From positions 1-48,886 of the forward strand of contig NZ_NASZ01000026.1 of the NCBI RefSeq assembly GCF_014596575.1: a stretch of 48,886 nucleotides of DNA, read 5' to 3'. Below, piece by piece: positions 33,047-42,503 of the stretch (its first letter is position 1; each line of letters begins with the position of its first letter). The translations under genes and the position numbers were made by a program. The notes under the pieces are model-generated. The model had not been told where the DNA came from. It worked only from the letters and a program-made list of their open reading frames with translations, and searched no databases. This DNA is from Flavobacterium pokkalii. GTDB taxonomy: Bacteria; Bacteroidota; Bacteroidia; Flavobacteriales; Flavobacteriaceae.

Positions 33047-36000
33047 TTAGTTAATTAAATGCAGGTATCCCGCCTTATCGTGAGCTTCTCCACTATTTGG
33101 ATCAACATATTTTAGTACATAATAGTAAGTACCGCTTGGCAAAGCTTTAGATTGACTTACCGTAGCTCTTCCTTCAGAAATTCCTCTGAAAGCTTTTGCA
33201 TTATTATCATATCCGTCCACCTCGAACACTTTTACTCCCCAACGGTCAAACACCTGAACAGAATTATTTGGATAACAATCCAATCCTCGTATGTATAAAA
33301 TCCTTTCATATCCTGAACCTTCATTTGGAGAAACTGCGTTGAAAACTTCAACAACACAACCTTCAACCCCTATTACCGTCGAATCATCTTCTAACGGACT
33401 ATCGTCATCTGATAAATCCTGAACTACAACTCCCAGCGGACTTGTACCATACACGGTAGCCTGATTCATCACATGTCCAGCAATAATATCTTCTTGTGTA
33501 ATGCTATAACTTGCCGAAAAAGTAGTGGTATCCATCGCTCCGATAGGCATATCAATGGTTCCGGAGTTTTCATCAAGTCCTGCCAATTGGTCTTTAATCC
33601 AAACATTGCTTAGCGGAACATCTCCCATATTCATGATGGTATAAGTGTACAAAATGGTTTCCCCAATTTGTGCCTGACCGTCCTGATTCTCATCCTGGAA
33701 TTCTCCTTTTAGGATTAAAGCAATTTTTGGCGACTGTGGCAATCCTGTTTCTGTAATTGCATCATTATCTATTGCTGTTCCGGAAAGATCACTAACCGGA
33801 TTATTATCCGGATCTAAAGCAGTAACGGTAGCCTGATTACTTACTTTTCCGGCTTCAATGTCGGCTTGAGTAATAGTATAAACCCCTGTGATACCTGAAT
33901 TAGTAACTCCAGGTGACAAACTCACAATCGGACTTCCGGTAAGAATTAAACCTGCCATTGGATCCATTACAACAATATTTATCAAGTTGGTGTTCCCGGT
34001 ATTCGTTACCGAAAATGTGTAGCTAATTGTATCCCCAACCTGAGCTTTAGTGGCATTTCCATTATAAACTGCTGTTTTCACTAAGGCAATACTCGAATTA
34101 TGAGCAACCGGAGTTTCAGTAATATCGTCCGTTGTTAATGTTGTTCCAGACAAATCGGTTACAGTATTATCTTTAGGATCTTTGGCTGTTACCGTAGCCT
34201 GATTACTAACTTTCCCGTCATCTACATCATCTTGGGTAATTACATAAGTTCCGGTAATAGCTGTACTGGTAATTCCAGGAGCTAAACTCGCAATTGGGCT
34301 GCCTGTAAGGGTTAAACCGCTCATTGGATCGGTAACAACAACATTAGTCAGAGTTGTATTTCCGGTATTTTTCACCGCAAAAGTATAGGTAATTGTCTCA
34401 CCTAAAAGTCCGGTTCCAGTTCCACTAATTACTGCCGTTTTCATCAAAGCAATGGAAGAAGATTGCGTTAATGGTGTATCAGTGGTATCATCCGTAGTTA
34501 ATGTTGTTCCGGACATATCGGTTACATCATTATTTTGAGGGTCTTTGGCTGTTACCGTAGCCTGATTGCTTATTTTTCCTTCATCTATATCATTTTGGGT
34601 AATTACATAAGTTCCGGCAATAGCTGTACTGATAGCATCCGGCGCTAAACTGGCAATAGGATTTCCAGTCAGGATTATACCCGTCATCGGGTCAGTCACA
34701 ACAACATTAGTCAGAGTTGTGTTTCCGGTATTTTTTACGGTAAAAGTATAATTCACTGTTTCACCTAAAAGTCCGGTTCCGGTTCCACTAATTGTTGCTG
34801 TTTTCATCACAGCAATTGAAGAAGATTCCGGCAAGGTAGTTTCTGTACTGGTATCATTATTTACAGTAGTTCCTGATATATCAAACACATTTACTCCCTG
34901 TGGATCCTTTCCTGTAGCTGTAGCTGTATTCGTCACTTTCCCTGCATCAATATCTGCCTGGGTAATTTCATAATCCTGAGTTATTTGTCCGCTTGCAGAC
35001 GGTGCTAGTGTACTTGGAACTAAAACCAAGTTGGTAATTCCAAGTTTTACATCGATAATCGCAATATTGTCAATCGTTACATTTCCGGTATTCGTTACCG
35101 TGAATGTATAAGTAATTTTATCACCTACTTTAGCTTTAGTAGCATCTCCATTATAAACTCCTGTTTTTACGAAAGCAATTGAAGCTGATTTTGGCAAAAT
35201 AGTTTCCGTACTAATATCATTGCTAACAGTTGTTCCTGAAACATCCTGAACATCGATATCCTGCGGATCTTTTCCGATAGCTATAGCCGAATTAGTTACT
35301 TTTCCGGCATTAATATCGGATTGAGTTATAGTATAATCCTGAGTCACCACTCCGGTTGCTGCAGGCGCTAATGTAGCCGGAATCAAAGACAGATTACTTA
35401 CTCCCAACTTAGCATCATTAATCACAATATTTTTTACAGTTACATTTCCGGTATTCGTTACCGTGAACGTATAAGTAATTTTATCACCTACTTGAGCTTT
35501 AGTTGCATTCCCATTATAAACTCCTGTTTTCACAAAGGCTAAAGAAGCCGATTTTGGTATAATTGTTTCGGTACTGGTATCATTATCAACAGCAGTTCCA
35601 GACGTGTCTGTAACATCAATGTTTTGTGGATCTTTTCCGGTAGCAGTAGCAGTATTCGTTACTTTTCCGGCATCAATATCAGCCTGAGTAATGGTATAAT
35701 CCATAGTTGCTACTCCGCTTGCCAATGGTGCTAAAGTGGAAGGGCTAACTACCAGATTGGTAATTCCTAATTTGGTATCATTTATAGTTACATTCTTTAT
35801 CGTTACGTTTCCGGTATTCGTCACAGTGAACGTATAAGTAATTTTGTCTCCTACTTTAGCTTTAGTTGCATTTCCTTTATAAACTCCTGTTTTCACAAAA
35901 GCAATTGAAGCTGATTTGGTAAAAGTTACCTCTGTAGGATCATTTGTAATTTCAGAAGTTCCTGATAAATCAGTCACATTATTATTTTGAGGATCTTTAG

Positions 36001-39000
36001 CTGTTACTGTGGCCTGATTGCTTACTTTTCCGGCATCAACATCAGCCTGAGTAATAACATAAGTTCCCGTAATTGTTGTATCAGCATCAGGTGCCAAACT
36101 GGCAATTAAATTAGACGTAAGTAACAATCCGGGCATTGGATCACTTACTAAAATATTTTTTAAAGTGGTATTTCCTGTATTATGAATTGTAAAAGTATAA
36201 GTAATAACATCTCCTACACCTCCTGAACCACCTACACTGGCTGTTTTTACCAAAGTTATAGTTGAATTTTGTGTGATTGGAGTTATCGTATTATCATTAG
36301 TTCCAATTGTCGTTCCTGATATATCCGTTACATCATTATTTGATGGATCTTTAGCTGTCACCAATGCCGAATTCACTACTTGACCAGCATCTATATCAGC
36401 CTGAGTAATAACATAAGTTCCTGTAATTGATGAATCGGTAATACCTGGCGCTATACTGGCAACAGGATTTCCTGTAATAATTAATCCAACCATCGGATCA
36501 GTTACCACAACATTAGTCAAAGTCGTTGTTCCGGTATTAGTCACAGCAAAAGTATAAGTAATGATATCTCCTAATCCTCCTGAACCACCTACACTGGCTG
36601 TTTTTACCAAAGCAATAGTTGATCTGGCTCCTACAGGAGTCTCGGTCGTATCATCTGTCAATATGGTAGTTCCTGATAAATCAGTAACATCATTATTTTG
36701 TGGATCTTTAGCAGTAACTGTAGCCTGATTACTAACTTTTCCAGCATCGAGATCCGTTTGCTTAATACTGTAAGTTCCGGTAATTGCTAAACTTGTTGCT
36801 CCCGGAGCCAAACTGGCAATAGGGCTACCATTTATTACTAAATCCGGCAATGGATCGGTTATTACAACATTAGTCAATGTGGTGTTTCCGGTATTGGTTA
36901 CAGCAAAAGTATAAGTTACCGTATCTCCTAAACCACCTAAACCTGATACACTTGCTGTTTTTACTAAAGCAATCGATGGATTTTGAGTCACCGGTGTTTC
37001 GGTACTGTCATCTGTAGTTACTGATGTTCCCGAAAGATCCGTAATAACATTACCAAAAGGATCTTTGGCAGTTACTGTAGCCTGATTGCTTACTTTTCCG
37101 GCATCAATATCTGCCTGAGTGATAATATAAGTACCGATAATTGTACTATTAGTAGCTCCCGGAGCCAAACTAGCAATTGATCCGCCCGAGATTACCAAAC
37201 CAGTCATTGGATCGGTTACTACTACATTAGTTAAAGTAGTGTTTCCAGTATTGGTTACTGTAAAAGTATAAGTAATCACATCACCTTTTACTCCGGTTCC
37301 GCTTACTACTGCGGTTTTTACCAAGGCGATACCATCCGTTTGTAGTACCTCAGTAGCAGTACAATCAGGACAATCAGGATTTACAGGACAAGTTGTACAA
37401 GGAGTTGGATCGGTTGAAGTAGCGGTCAATGGCGTTCCTAAAATACTAATAGCATTAGCAGTAGCTAAATTATAAACCACACCTTTATCAATATCTGCCT
37501 GTGTAATCGCATAAGTTGCCGTGAAAGTAGTGGTATCACTGGCTCCCGGCTCTAAACTGGCTATTGGCCCACCGGAAACAGTAGCATTATCATCCGTCAA
37601 TGTTACATTACTTACCGTTTTAAAACCGGTATTTTTAACTTCAAATGTATAATCAATTCGGTCACCAGGATTTACTTTTCCATCAGAATTAGCATCCACA
37701 TAAGTTCCCTCTTTCAGAACAGAAATAGAAGAAGCATTACAATTTAATGTACTTCCGTCGCCTCCGTCACTCTCAGAAGTATCCACAAAAGCACCGTAAA
37801 CATTAATAGAATTGATTACACTGGCTACCGAATTTAAAGTCAGCCTGATTTCGTCAAAAGGCAAAGTCGCTTTGAAACCAACATTATAAGCACCCGGAAC
37901 GGAACCTAAAACATCCAATCCTAAAAGTGACAAATCAATTAATTGTCCAGCTGATTGCGATTCCTGTAAAATACCATCATTATAAGTACTAATTTGTAAT
38001 GATTGGAATAAATTAACCTGAGCCAGCGTCCCTAAATCATCAATTACAAAACCGGCAAAAGTTCCTTTTGGATAAGTAAACAACTGATCTTTTACGGCAA
38101 CTGATCCAGAACCCACAACTCCGGCAACCAAGGTAATATTAGCATAATCCGTTTCGTCTGCTGTTAATAAATTATTGGTATTCGTAACAGCACAAGACAC
38201 ACAGGCAACACCTTCAACACCCGAATGATCCGTATCAATAATTACCGGAAAATCAGGATTAGTCCAAGTGTAAGTTTTATTACATTCTACAACAGGTTCG
38301 CATAATTTTTGAAAAACAGAGTTATACACTTTAACTTCTCCTAAATTTACTGAGACTGTATTTTGAAAAGTAATTTTAACTTCGTCAAAAGGCATCGTAG
38401 ATACAAAACCCAGAGTTTGTTTTCCGGTGCTCACTAACAAATCAGTTCCTACAGAAACTAAAGGTCCATTTCCTGTTTTGGTTTCTTGTTGAATTCCATT
38501 TAAATAAGTGGTTATAATTACCGAATCCAATGCTCCTACATTAAGTAAAGCAGGATTTTCTATTGTATAACCGGCAAAAGTTCCGGCCGGATAATCGGTA
38601 ATTTGATTTTTTACGGATAAACTTCCGCTGGTTCCAACACCCACAGCCAGATTAACGCTGGCGTAATTTGTTAAATCGGCATCAATTAAATTATCCTGAT
38701 TGGTTACCGTACACAAAGCACAAACTAAACCATTAATTCCTGAATTGGCATTATTAACATATACCGGATACGTTGGAGCTGTCATAGGTGTTTGCGTATT
38801 ACAAGCTAAATCAGGTCCAGCACAAAATTTTTCAAAAACAGCACCATAAACTCTGGTAGTTGCTAAACTCAATCCTACCGTTTGATTGATGGTTAATTTT
38901 ACTTCATCAAAACTCTGAGAACTCACAAATCCTAATTTAAAACGTCCCGCAGCAGGAAGCAATCCTACATTGGCTAATAAATTATTACCCGAAAATTGCT

Positions 39001-39964
39001 CTTTTAATATTCCGTCCAAATAAGTAGAAACTACAATATTACCTAAGACTGATAAATCTAGCAGACCCGTGTTTTCTATTTCAACCCCCGCATAAGTTCC
39101 TGCGGGATAATTGGTAACCTGGTCTTTTATAGCGATACTTGCATTAGCCAATGCTCCCACTGTAAAATTAATTGTAGCATAATCTGAATCATCAGCGCTA
39201 ATAGCGTTTTCAGTATTCGAAACACTTCCTGCAGAAAGTAATCCCGAAAAACCAGTATTCGCCTGATCTATAGTAACCGGATAAGTGGGAAAACTCATTT
39301 TTGTAACCGTATTACAAACCAAATCAGGTCCGGCACTATATTCTTTTATTACTGCATAAAAAACATTGGTAGCACTTAATAACGACACTGTTCCGTTTAA
39401 AACGATTTCAACCGCATCAAATGATTTTAAAGTATTAAAACCTACTAAATTTTCATTTGTTCCGGAAAGCAAACTCAAACTTAACAATCCATTTCCGGAA
39501 TTTGTTTCCTGAAGAACCCCATCAAGATAGGTTCTTATTGTTATCCCGTTTAATAAATCCAAACTAAGTAGCTGACTCCCGGTTCCTATTTTAAAACCTG
39601 TAAATGTTCCCGGAACATAGCTTTTATTTAAAGTTCCGTCAGTAACTCGTAATGAATTGACAACACCTACACTAAGTACACCTGTGCTTGCAGTCGCATA
39701 ATTAGTTAAATCAGCATCAATTAAATTAGCCTCATTGCTTACTCCGCAACCCACACACAAAACTGCTGTTGTATTTTCACTAACTGATAAATTAGCAAAG
39801 TTCGAAGACACAAAAGGAACTGGGTCGTCCGCATTATTTTGTCCGTATGAATTAAAGGACAATATAAGAAACCCTAAAAACAAAGCCAACATATTAAACT
39901 TAGCAGTTAACTGTAAGGTTTTAATTAGCTTATTATTTAATAAATTAAAGTAATTATTTCTCAT
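33047..39964 (-). CDS. Giant T9SS-secreted adhesin with DUF11-like repeats and type-B sorting domain
   Basis: This 2,305-residue surface protein starts with a long n-region and a hydrophobic signal core (MLALFLGFLILSFNSYG, residues 25-41). Residues about 45-745 hold four diverged modules of about 170 residues, with the shared patterns YAGxxIE, TYLDGxLQE and FDEVxLT. Three contain CxxC, beginning with C70-C73. About 745-2196 are 12 DUF11-type beta-sandwich repeats of about 120 residues (NTGNTTLTNVVVTDP, TYxITQADIDAGKVSNQATV). The last about 100 residues, with VFDRWGVKVFEVDGYDNN and LPSGTYYYVLKY, match the gliding-motility type-B sorting domain. It should leave by T9SS with its PorP/SprF partner. 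Ligand unknown. Confidence 0.94.
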   Translation of the reverse strand: MRNNYFNLLNNKLIKTLQLTAKFNMLALFLGFLILSFNSYGQNNADDPVPFVSSNFANLSVSENTTAVLCVGCGVSNEANLIDADLTNYATASTGVLSVGVVNSLRVTDGTLNKSYVPGTFTGFKIGTGSQLLSLDLLNGITIRTYLDGVLQETNSGNGLLSLSLLSGTNENLVGFNTLKSFDAVEIVLNGTVSLLSATNVFYAVIKEYSAGPDLVCNTVTKMSFPTYPVTIDQANTGFSGLLSAGSVSNTENAISADDSDYATINFTVGALANASIAIKDQVTNYPAGTYAGVEIENTGLLDLSVLGNIVVSTYLDGILKEQFSGNNLLANVGLLPAAGRFKLGFVSSQSFDEVKLTINQTVGLSLATTRVYGAVFEKFCAGPDLACNTQTPMTAPTYPVYVNNANSGINGLVCALCTVTNQDNLIDADLTNYASVNLAVGVGTSGSLSVKNQITDYPAGTFAGYTIENPALLNVGALDSVIITTYLNGIQQETKTGNGPLVSVGTDLLVSTGKQTLGFVSTMPFDEVKITFQNTVSVNLGEVKVYNSVFQKLCEPVVECNKTYTWTNPDFPVIIDTDHSGVEGVACVSCAVTNTNNLLTADETDYANITLVAGVVGSGSVAVKDQLFTYPKGTFAGFVIDDLGTLAQVNLFQSLQISTYNDGILQESQSAGQLIDLSLLGLDVLGSVPGAYNVGFKATLPFDEIRLTLNSVASVINSINVYGAFVDTSESDGGDGSTLNCNASSISVLKEGTYVDANSDGKVNPGDRIDYTFEVKNTGFKTVSNVTLTDDNATVSGGPIASLEPGASDTTTFTATYAITQADIDKGVVYNLATANAISILGTPLTATSTDPTPCTTCPVNPDCPDCTATEVLQTDGIALVKTAVVSGTGVKGDVITYTFTVTNTGNTTLTNVVVTDPMTGLVISGGSIASLAPGATNSTIIGTYIITQADIDAGKVSNQATVTAKDPFGNVITDLSGTSVTTDDSTETPVTQNPSIALVKTASVSGLGGLGDTVTYTFAVTNTGNTTLTNVVITDPLPDLVINGSPIASLAPGATSLAITGTYSIKQTDLDAGKVSNQATVTAKDPQNNDVTDLSGTTILTDDTTETPVGARSTIALVKTASVGGSGGLGDIITYTFAVTNTGTTTLTNVVVTDPMVGLIITGNPVASIAPGITDSSITGTYVITQADIDAGQVVNSALVTAKDPSNNDVTDISGTTIGTNDNTITPITQNSTITLVKTASVGGSGGVGDVITYTFTIHNTGNTTLKNILVSDPMPGLLLTSNLIASLAPDADTTITGTYVITQADVDAGKVSNQATVTAKDPQNNNVTDLSGTSEITNDPTEVTFTKSASIAFVKTGVYKGNATKAKVGDKITYTFTVTNTGNVTIKNVTINDTKLGITNLVVSPSTLAPLASGVATMDYTITQADIDAGKVTNTATATGKDPQNIDVTDTSGTAVDNDTSTETIIPKSASLAFVKTGVYNGNATKAQVGDKITYTFTVTNTGNVTVKNIVINDAKLGVSNLSLIPATLAPAATGVVTQDYTITQSDINAGKVTNSAIAIGKDPQDIDVQDVSGTTVSNDISTETILPKSASIAFVKTGVYNGDATKAKVGDKITYTFTVTNTGNVTIDNIAIIDVKLGITNLVLVPSTLAPSASGQITQDYEITQADIDAGKVTNTATATGKDPQGVNVFDISGTTVNNDTSTETTLPESSSIAVMKTATISGTGTGLLGETVNYTFTVKNTGNTTLTNVVVTDPMTGIILTGNPIASLAPDAISTAIAGTYVITQNDIDEGKISNQATVTAKDPQNNDVTDMSGTTLTTDDTTDTPLTQSSSIALMKTAVISGTGTGLLGETITYTFAVKNTGNTTLTNVVVTDPMSGLTLTGSPIASLAPGITSTAITGTYVITQDDVDDGKVSNQATVTAKDPKDNTVTDLSGTTLTTDDITETPVAHNSSIALVKTAVYNGNATKAQVGDTISYTFSVTNTGNTNLINIVVMDPMAGLILTGSPIVSLSPGVTNSGITGVYTITQADIEAGKVSNQATVTALDPDNNPVSDLSGTAIDNDAITETGLPQSPKIALILKGEFQDENQDGQAQIGETILYTYTIMNMGDVPLSNVWIKDQLAGLDENSGTIDMPIGAMDTTTFSASYSITQEDIIAGHVMNQATVYGTSPLGVVVQDLSDDDSPLEDDSTVIGVEGCVVEVFNAVSPNEGSGYERILYIRGLDCYPNNSVQVFDRWGVKVFEVDGYDNNAKAFRGISEGRATVSQSKALPSGTYYYVLKYVDPNSGEAHDKAGYLHLIN
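33375..37730. repeat. Twelve tandem repeats of about 360 bp (DUF11-type) in the adhesin
   Basis: The array codes for 12 units of about 120 residues. Most contain a version of VTNTGNTTL, ITQADIDAGKVSNQATV and KDPQNNDVTDLSGT. At least two subfamilies are visible. Units 6-8 start with VYxGxATKAxVGDKITYTF, while units 2-5 and 9-10 have short glycine-rich starts. Unit 11 begins like 6-8 and continues like 9-10. Units 1 and 12 have DANSDGK and DENQDGQ, calcium-binding-loop-like motifs absent from the middle units. Confidence 0.9.
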
Positions 39965-40306
39965 AATCTAAAGCATTTGATTTTGATTGTAAATCTTATT
40001 TTAGCTGATTTTATCCGAATAGTAAGACTATAAAAAACCTAAAATTCAGCAGCAATAATGATTCATTCACAAAATTAAATTAATGGATATCGAAAATCGG
40101 AGAAAATAAGTAGATATAAACCTACAAGAAAGGGAAATAAAATCGATTAATATCTTGATAAAATTCAACTTTTAAATCGATTAATTCTTACAAAAAAAAT
40201 TTGTATATATTGATATATTTGTAAAGCGATAGTTTTTAACACCACAAACTATTCATTACAATCCTTTTCATCCAGCAATTAACAACGTTTAGTATTCTCT
40301 ATAAAA
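39965..40306. other. Divergent intergenic region between adhesin and histidine kinase
   Basis: No gene is seen in these 342 nt. On the minus strand CAAAATTA (40070-40077) reads TAATTTTG, a -7 match that would give the adhesin a leader of about 100 nt. On the plus strand TATATTTG at 40214-40221 is a -7 match for the kinase, with a leader of about 80 nt. AAATCGATTAAT occurs twice as a direct repeat at 40140-40151 and 40174-40185, 34 nt apart. Neither promoter shows a clean -33 element. Confidence 0.55.
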
Positions 40307-41779
40307 TTGAATCCAGCTAAAACAAATACCATTACTTTTTTAATTATAATACTAACAGCCTGTTCGATGTTGATAGTAGTTAACTTCTACACGATAAAAA
40401 CACTTTCAGCCACAAGAGCTTATGTAAACGGAGAATCACGCTACTCCAAAGGACATAATGTTGCCACCCGCAATTTGATAAATTATGTTTTCACCTCAAA
40501 AGAAGAATATTGGACAAAATTTGTTTCTAACATCAGTATTCCGCTTGGTGATAAAAAAGCCCGAATAGCATTAACAAAAAAACTAGATACCGAGACAATC
40601 AAGCAGGGTTTTAGAGAAGGTAAAAATCATGAAGAGGATTTAAATGACATGATTTGGCTTTTTAACAATTTTAAAAGTCTGTGGTTTTTACAAAATGCCA
40701 TTGAGGAATGGAAACATGGAGACTACTTAAATACACAATTATACAATAGAGGTTTTGCACTACACCGATTAATAGAAAAACAAAAACTAGATTTAGCTAC
40801 AAAAATCAAAATTCTGGAAGAGCTGGACAAACTCAGTCACAGTATTACCCGTAGTGAAGAGCGTTTTTCAGAACTCATGGGCGACGGTACCCGTAAAACC
40901 AATTATTACCTTTTGCTTGCCAACATTTTTTTCATCTGCATTATTATATGTTCTATCAGCGTATATTATAGCGGAATGCTCAAAAAAATCATCAAATCCA
41001 AACAGGAATTAAAACAGCAAAAAACACAACTGGAAGCCATCATTAATGATCTGGAAAGAACCAAACTGGAATTATACACCGAAATTATTCAACACAAAAA
41101 AATCATCGGAACCATTAGCCATGATATTCGTAGTCCGTTAAAATACATCCAGCTTATTGCTAAACATTTGAGCAGCAATACCAAAAAAGCAAAAAATCCC
41201 GAAACTTACAAATACGCAAGTACCATTTACAAATCCTCTTCGCAACTGTATGATTTTACCAAAACGCTTATCGAATATTCCAAAATATACATCGAAGACC
41301 GCGATTACAACCAGCAAGAGTACTCTGTTTATGATTTGATTGAAAGCAAAAAAATCTTTTTTGAAGAAATTGCCTCAAATAATGACACTCAAATTATAAA
41401 TAAAACCGATAATACTTTAAATTCGGACATTAATATCAGAATCATTTCAATCATCATCCATAATTTATTAGACAATGCCGTAAAAAATACGAATTCAGGA
41501 AGTATCGAAATTGGTGCCTCATCCGATACTGAAAAAATTACCTATTGGGTAAAAGATACCGGCACAGGAATGAGTCAGGAAATTATAGACTATTATACTA
41601 ATTTATTTAAAAACAGAGACCCCGAAAAACTAATCTTAAGCACTTATGGAATTGGTCTGCATTTAGTACTAGAACTTTTAATAATACTAAAAGGAGACAT
41701 CTCTTTTTCAAACCCTACTAATGATGGAACTACTGTAACCATCAATATTAACTTTAAACAAAACAAGTCCTTAATTTAA
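40307..41779 (+). CDS. Sensor histidine kinase
   Basis: This 490-residue membrane kinase has TM1 at about 8-30, a 170-residue extracytoplasmic helical sensor, and TM2 at about 201-223. A coiled coil at 224-262 follows. The phosphoacceptor H272 lies in SHDIRSPLKYIQL. The ATP site has N-box IIHNLLDNAVKN (384-394), G1 WVKDTGTGM (D417) and G2 YGIGLHLVLEL. The sensor carries PLGDKKAR and GFREGKNHEEDLNDMIWLF, which I recall from a helical sensor in other bacterial signalling proteins. The start is TTG at 40307, the only start codon before TM1 and after an in-frame stop. The regulator gene follows after 11 nt. Confidence 0.9.
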   Translation: MNPAKTNTITFLIIILTACSMLIVVNFYTIKTLSATRAYVNGESRYSKGHNVATRNLINYVFTSKEEYWTKFVSNISIPLGDKKARIALTKKLDTETIKQGFREGKNHEEDLNDMIWLFNNFKSLWFLQNAIEEWKHGDYLNTQLYNRGFALHRLIEKQKLDLATKIKILEELDKLSHSITRSEERFSELMGDGTRKTNYYLLLANIFFICIIICSISVYYSGMLKKIIKSKQELKQQKTQLEAIINDLERTKLELYTEIIQHKKIIGTISHDIRSPLKYIQLIAKHLSSNTKKAKNPETYKYASTIYKSSSQLYDFTKTLIEYSKIYIEDRDYNQQEYSVYDLIESKKIFFEEIASNNDTQIINKTDNTLNSDINIRIISIIIHNLLDNAVKNTNSGSIEIGASSDTEKITYWVKDTGTGMSQEIIDYYTNLFKNRDPEKLILSTYGIGLHLVLELLIILKGDISFSNPTNDGTTVTININFKQNKSLI

Positions 41780-41790
41780 AGAAAGAAGTT

Positions 41791-42429
41791 ATGCAAAAAG
41801 AAATCCTTATAGTAGACGACCATCTCGTTGTAAGAACTGGTGTTTCTATCATATTAGAAGAAAAAGTTAAACACATTTCTATTTCTACAACTGATAATTT
41901 TAGTGACACCATTAAACTATTAAAACAAAAAGAATTTGATTTAATTATACTCGACATCAATATCCCCGGCGGAAGAAATACGCTAATGATTGAAGAAATC
42001 AAAAACATTCAGCCTGAAGTTAAAATACTTATCTTTTCGGTTTATGACGAAGAAACTCACGCCTGTCCGTACATCATTGCCGGAGCTAATGGTTACCTGA
42101 ATAAATTAAGCGATAAAAAGAAACTCACTAACGCCGTAGAAAGTATCTTAAAAACCGGAAATTATTTAACTCCCGATATTATTAAAGATCTCGTAAAAGC
42201 TTCTACAAATAAAGAAAGTATCAATCCGCTGGATAAACTATCCAAAAGAGAAAAAGAAATCTCGGAACTACTGGTTCATGGAGACGGAAATATTGAAATT
42301 GCCAATAAATTAAACATCCAACTCACCACAGTTAGCACCCATAAAAACAAAATTTTCAGCAAATTAAACATCCGAAATATTGTAGAACTCATTACCTTAT
42401 ACAATAAATCTGTAGGACTGGAAGGCTAA
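41791..42429 (+). CDS. NarL/LuxR-type response regulator
   Basis: This 212-residue regulator has a receiver domain with the acidic pair D9-D10 (ILIVDDHLVV), the phosphoacceptor D55 (LIILDINIPG), a conserved S in FSVYDEE instead of the more usual T or S position, and K at LNKLSDKKK. The C-terminal helix-turn-helix is LSKREKEISELLVHGDGNIEIANKLNIQ followed by LTTVSTHKNKIFSKLNIRNIVEL, a LuxR type. It is the cognate partner of the kinase. Its targets are unknown. The adjacent adhesin and T9SS genes, transcribed divergently, are candidates, but no direct evidence is visible. Confidence 0.93.
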   Translation: MQKEILIVDDHLVVRTGVSIILEEKVKHISISTTDNFSDTIKLLKQKEFDLIILDINIPGGRNTLMIEEIKNIQPEVKILIFSVYDEETHACPYIIAGANGYLNKLSDKKKLTNAVESILKTGNYLTPDIIKDLVKASTNKESINPLDKLSKREKEISELLVHGDGNIEIANKLNIQLTTVSTHKNKIFSKLNIRNIVELITLYNKSVGLEG

Positions 42430-42449
42430 CTATTTTTCAAAAAACTAAA

Positions 42450-42488
42450 AAACCAGGTTCTTCTCATTGAAAACCTGGTTTATTTTTT
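42450..42488 (+). terminator. Terminator after the response regulator (bidirectional)
   Basis: AACCAGGTT at 42451-42459 pairs with AACCTGGTT at 42472-42480, with A-rich bases before it and a T-rich tail after it. It separates the regulator gene from the convergent phoU. Confidence 0.88.
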
Positions 42489-42503
42489 TTTGAAAAAAAT
42501 CAA

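Noticed and set aside
33375..37730. Regularly spaced repeats that could be mistaken for a CRISPR array
   Set aside because: The period is about 360 bp, the units are coding and continuous in one frame, and there are no short palindromic repeats with spacers or cas genes.
40190..40230. AT-rich alternating TATA stretch as a DNA structural element
   Set aside because: It overlaps a -7 match and the surrounding sequence is generally AT-rich; no clean symmetry was found beyond short TTACAAA/TTTGTAA ends.
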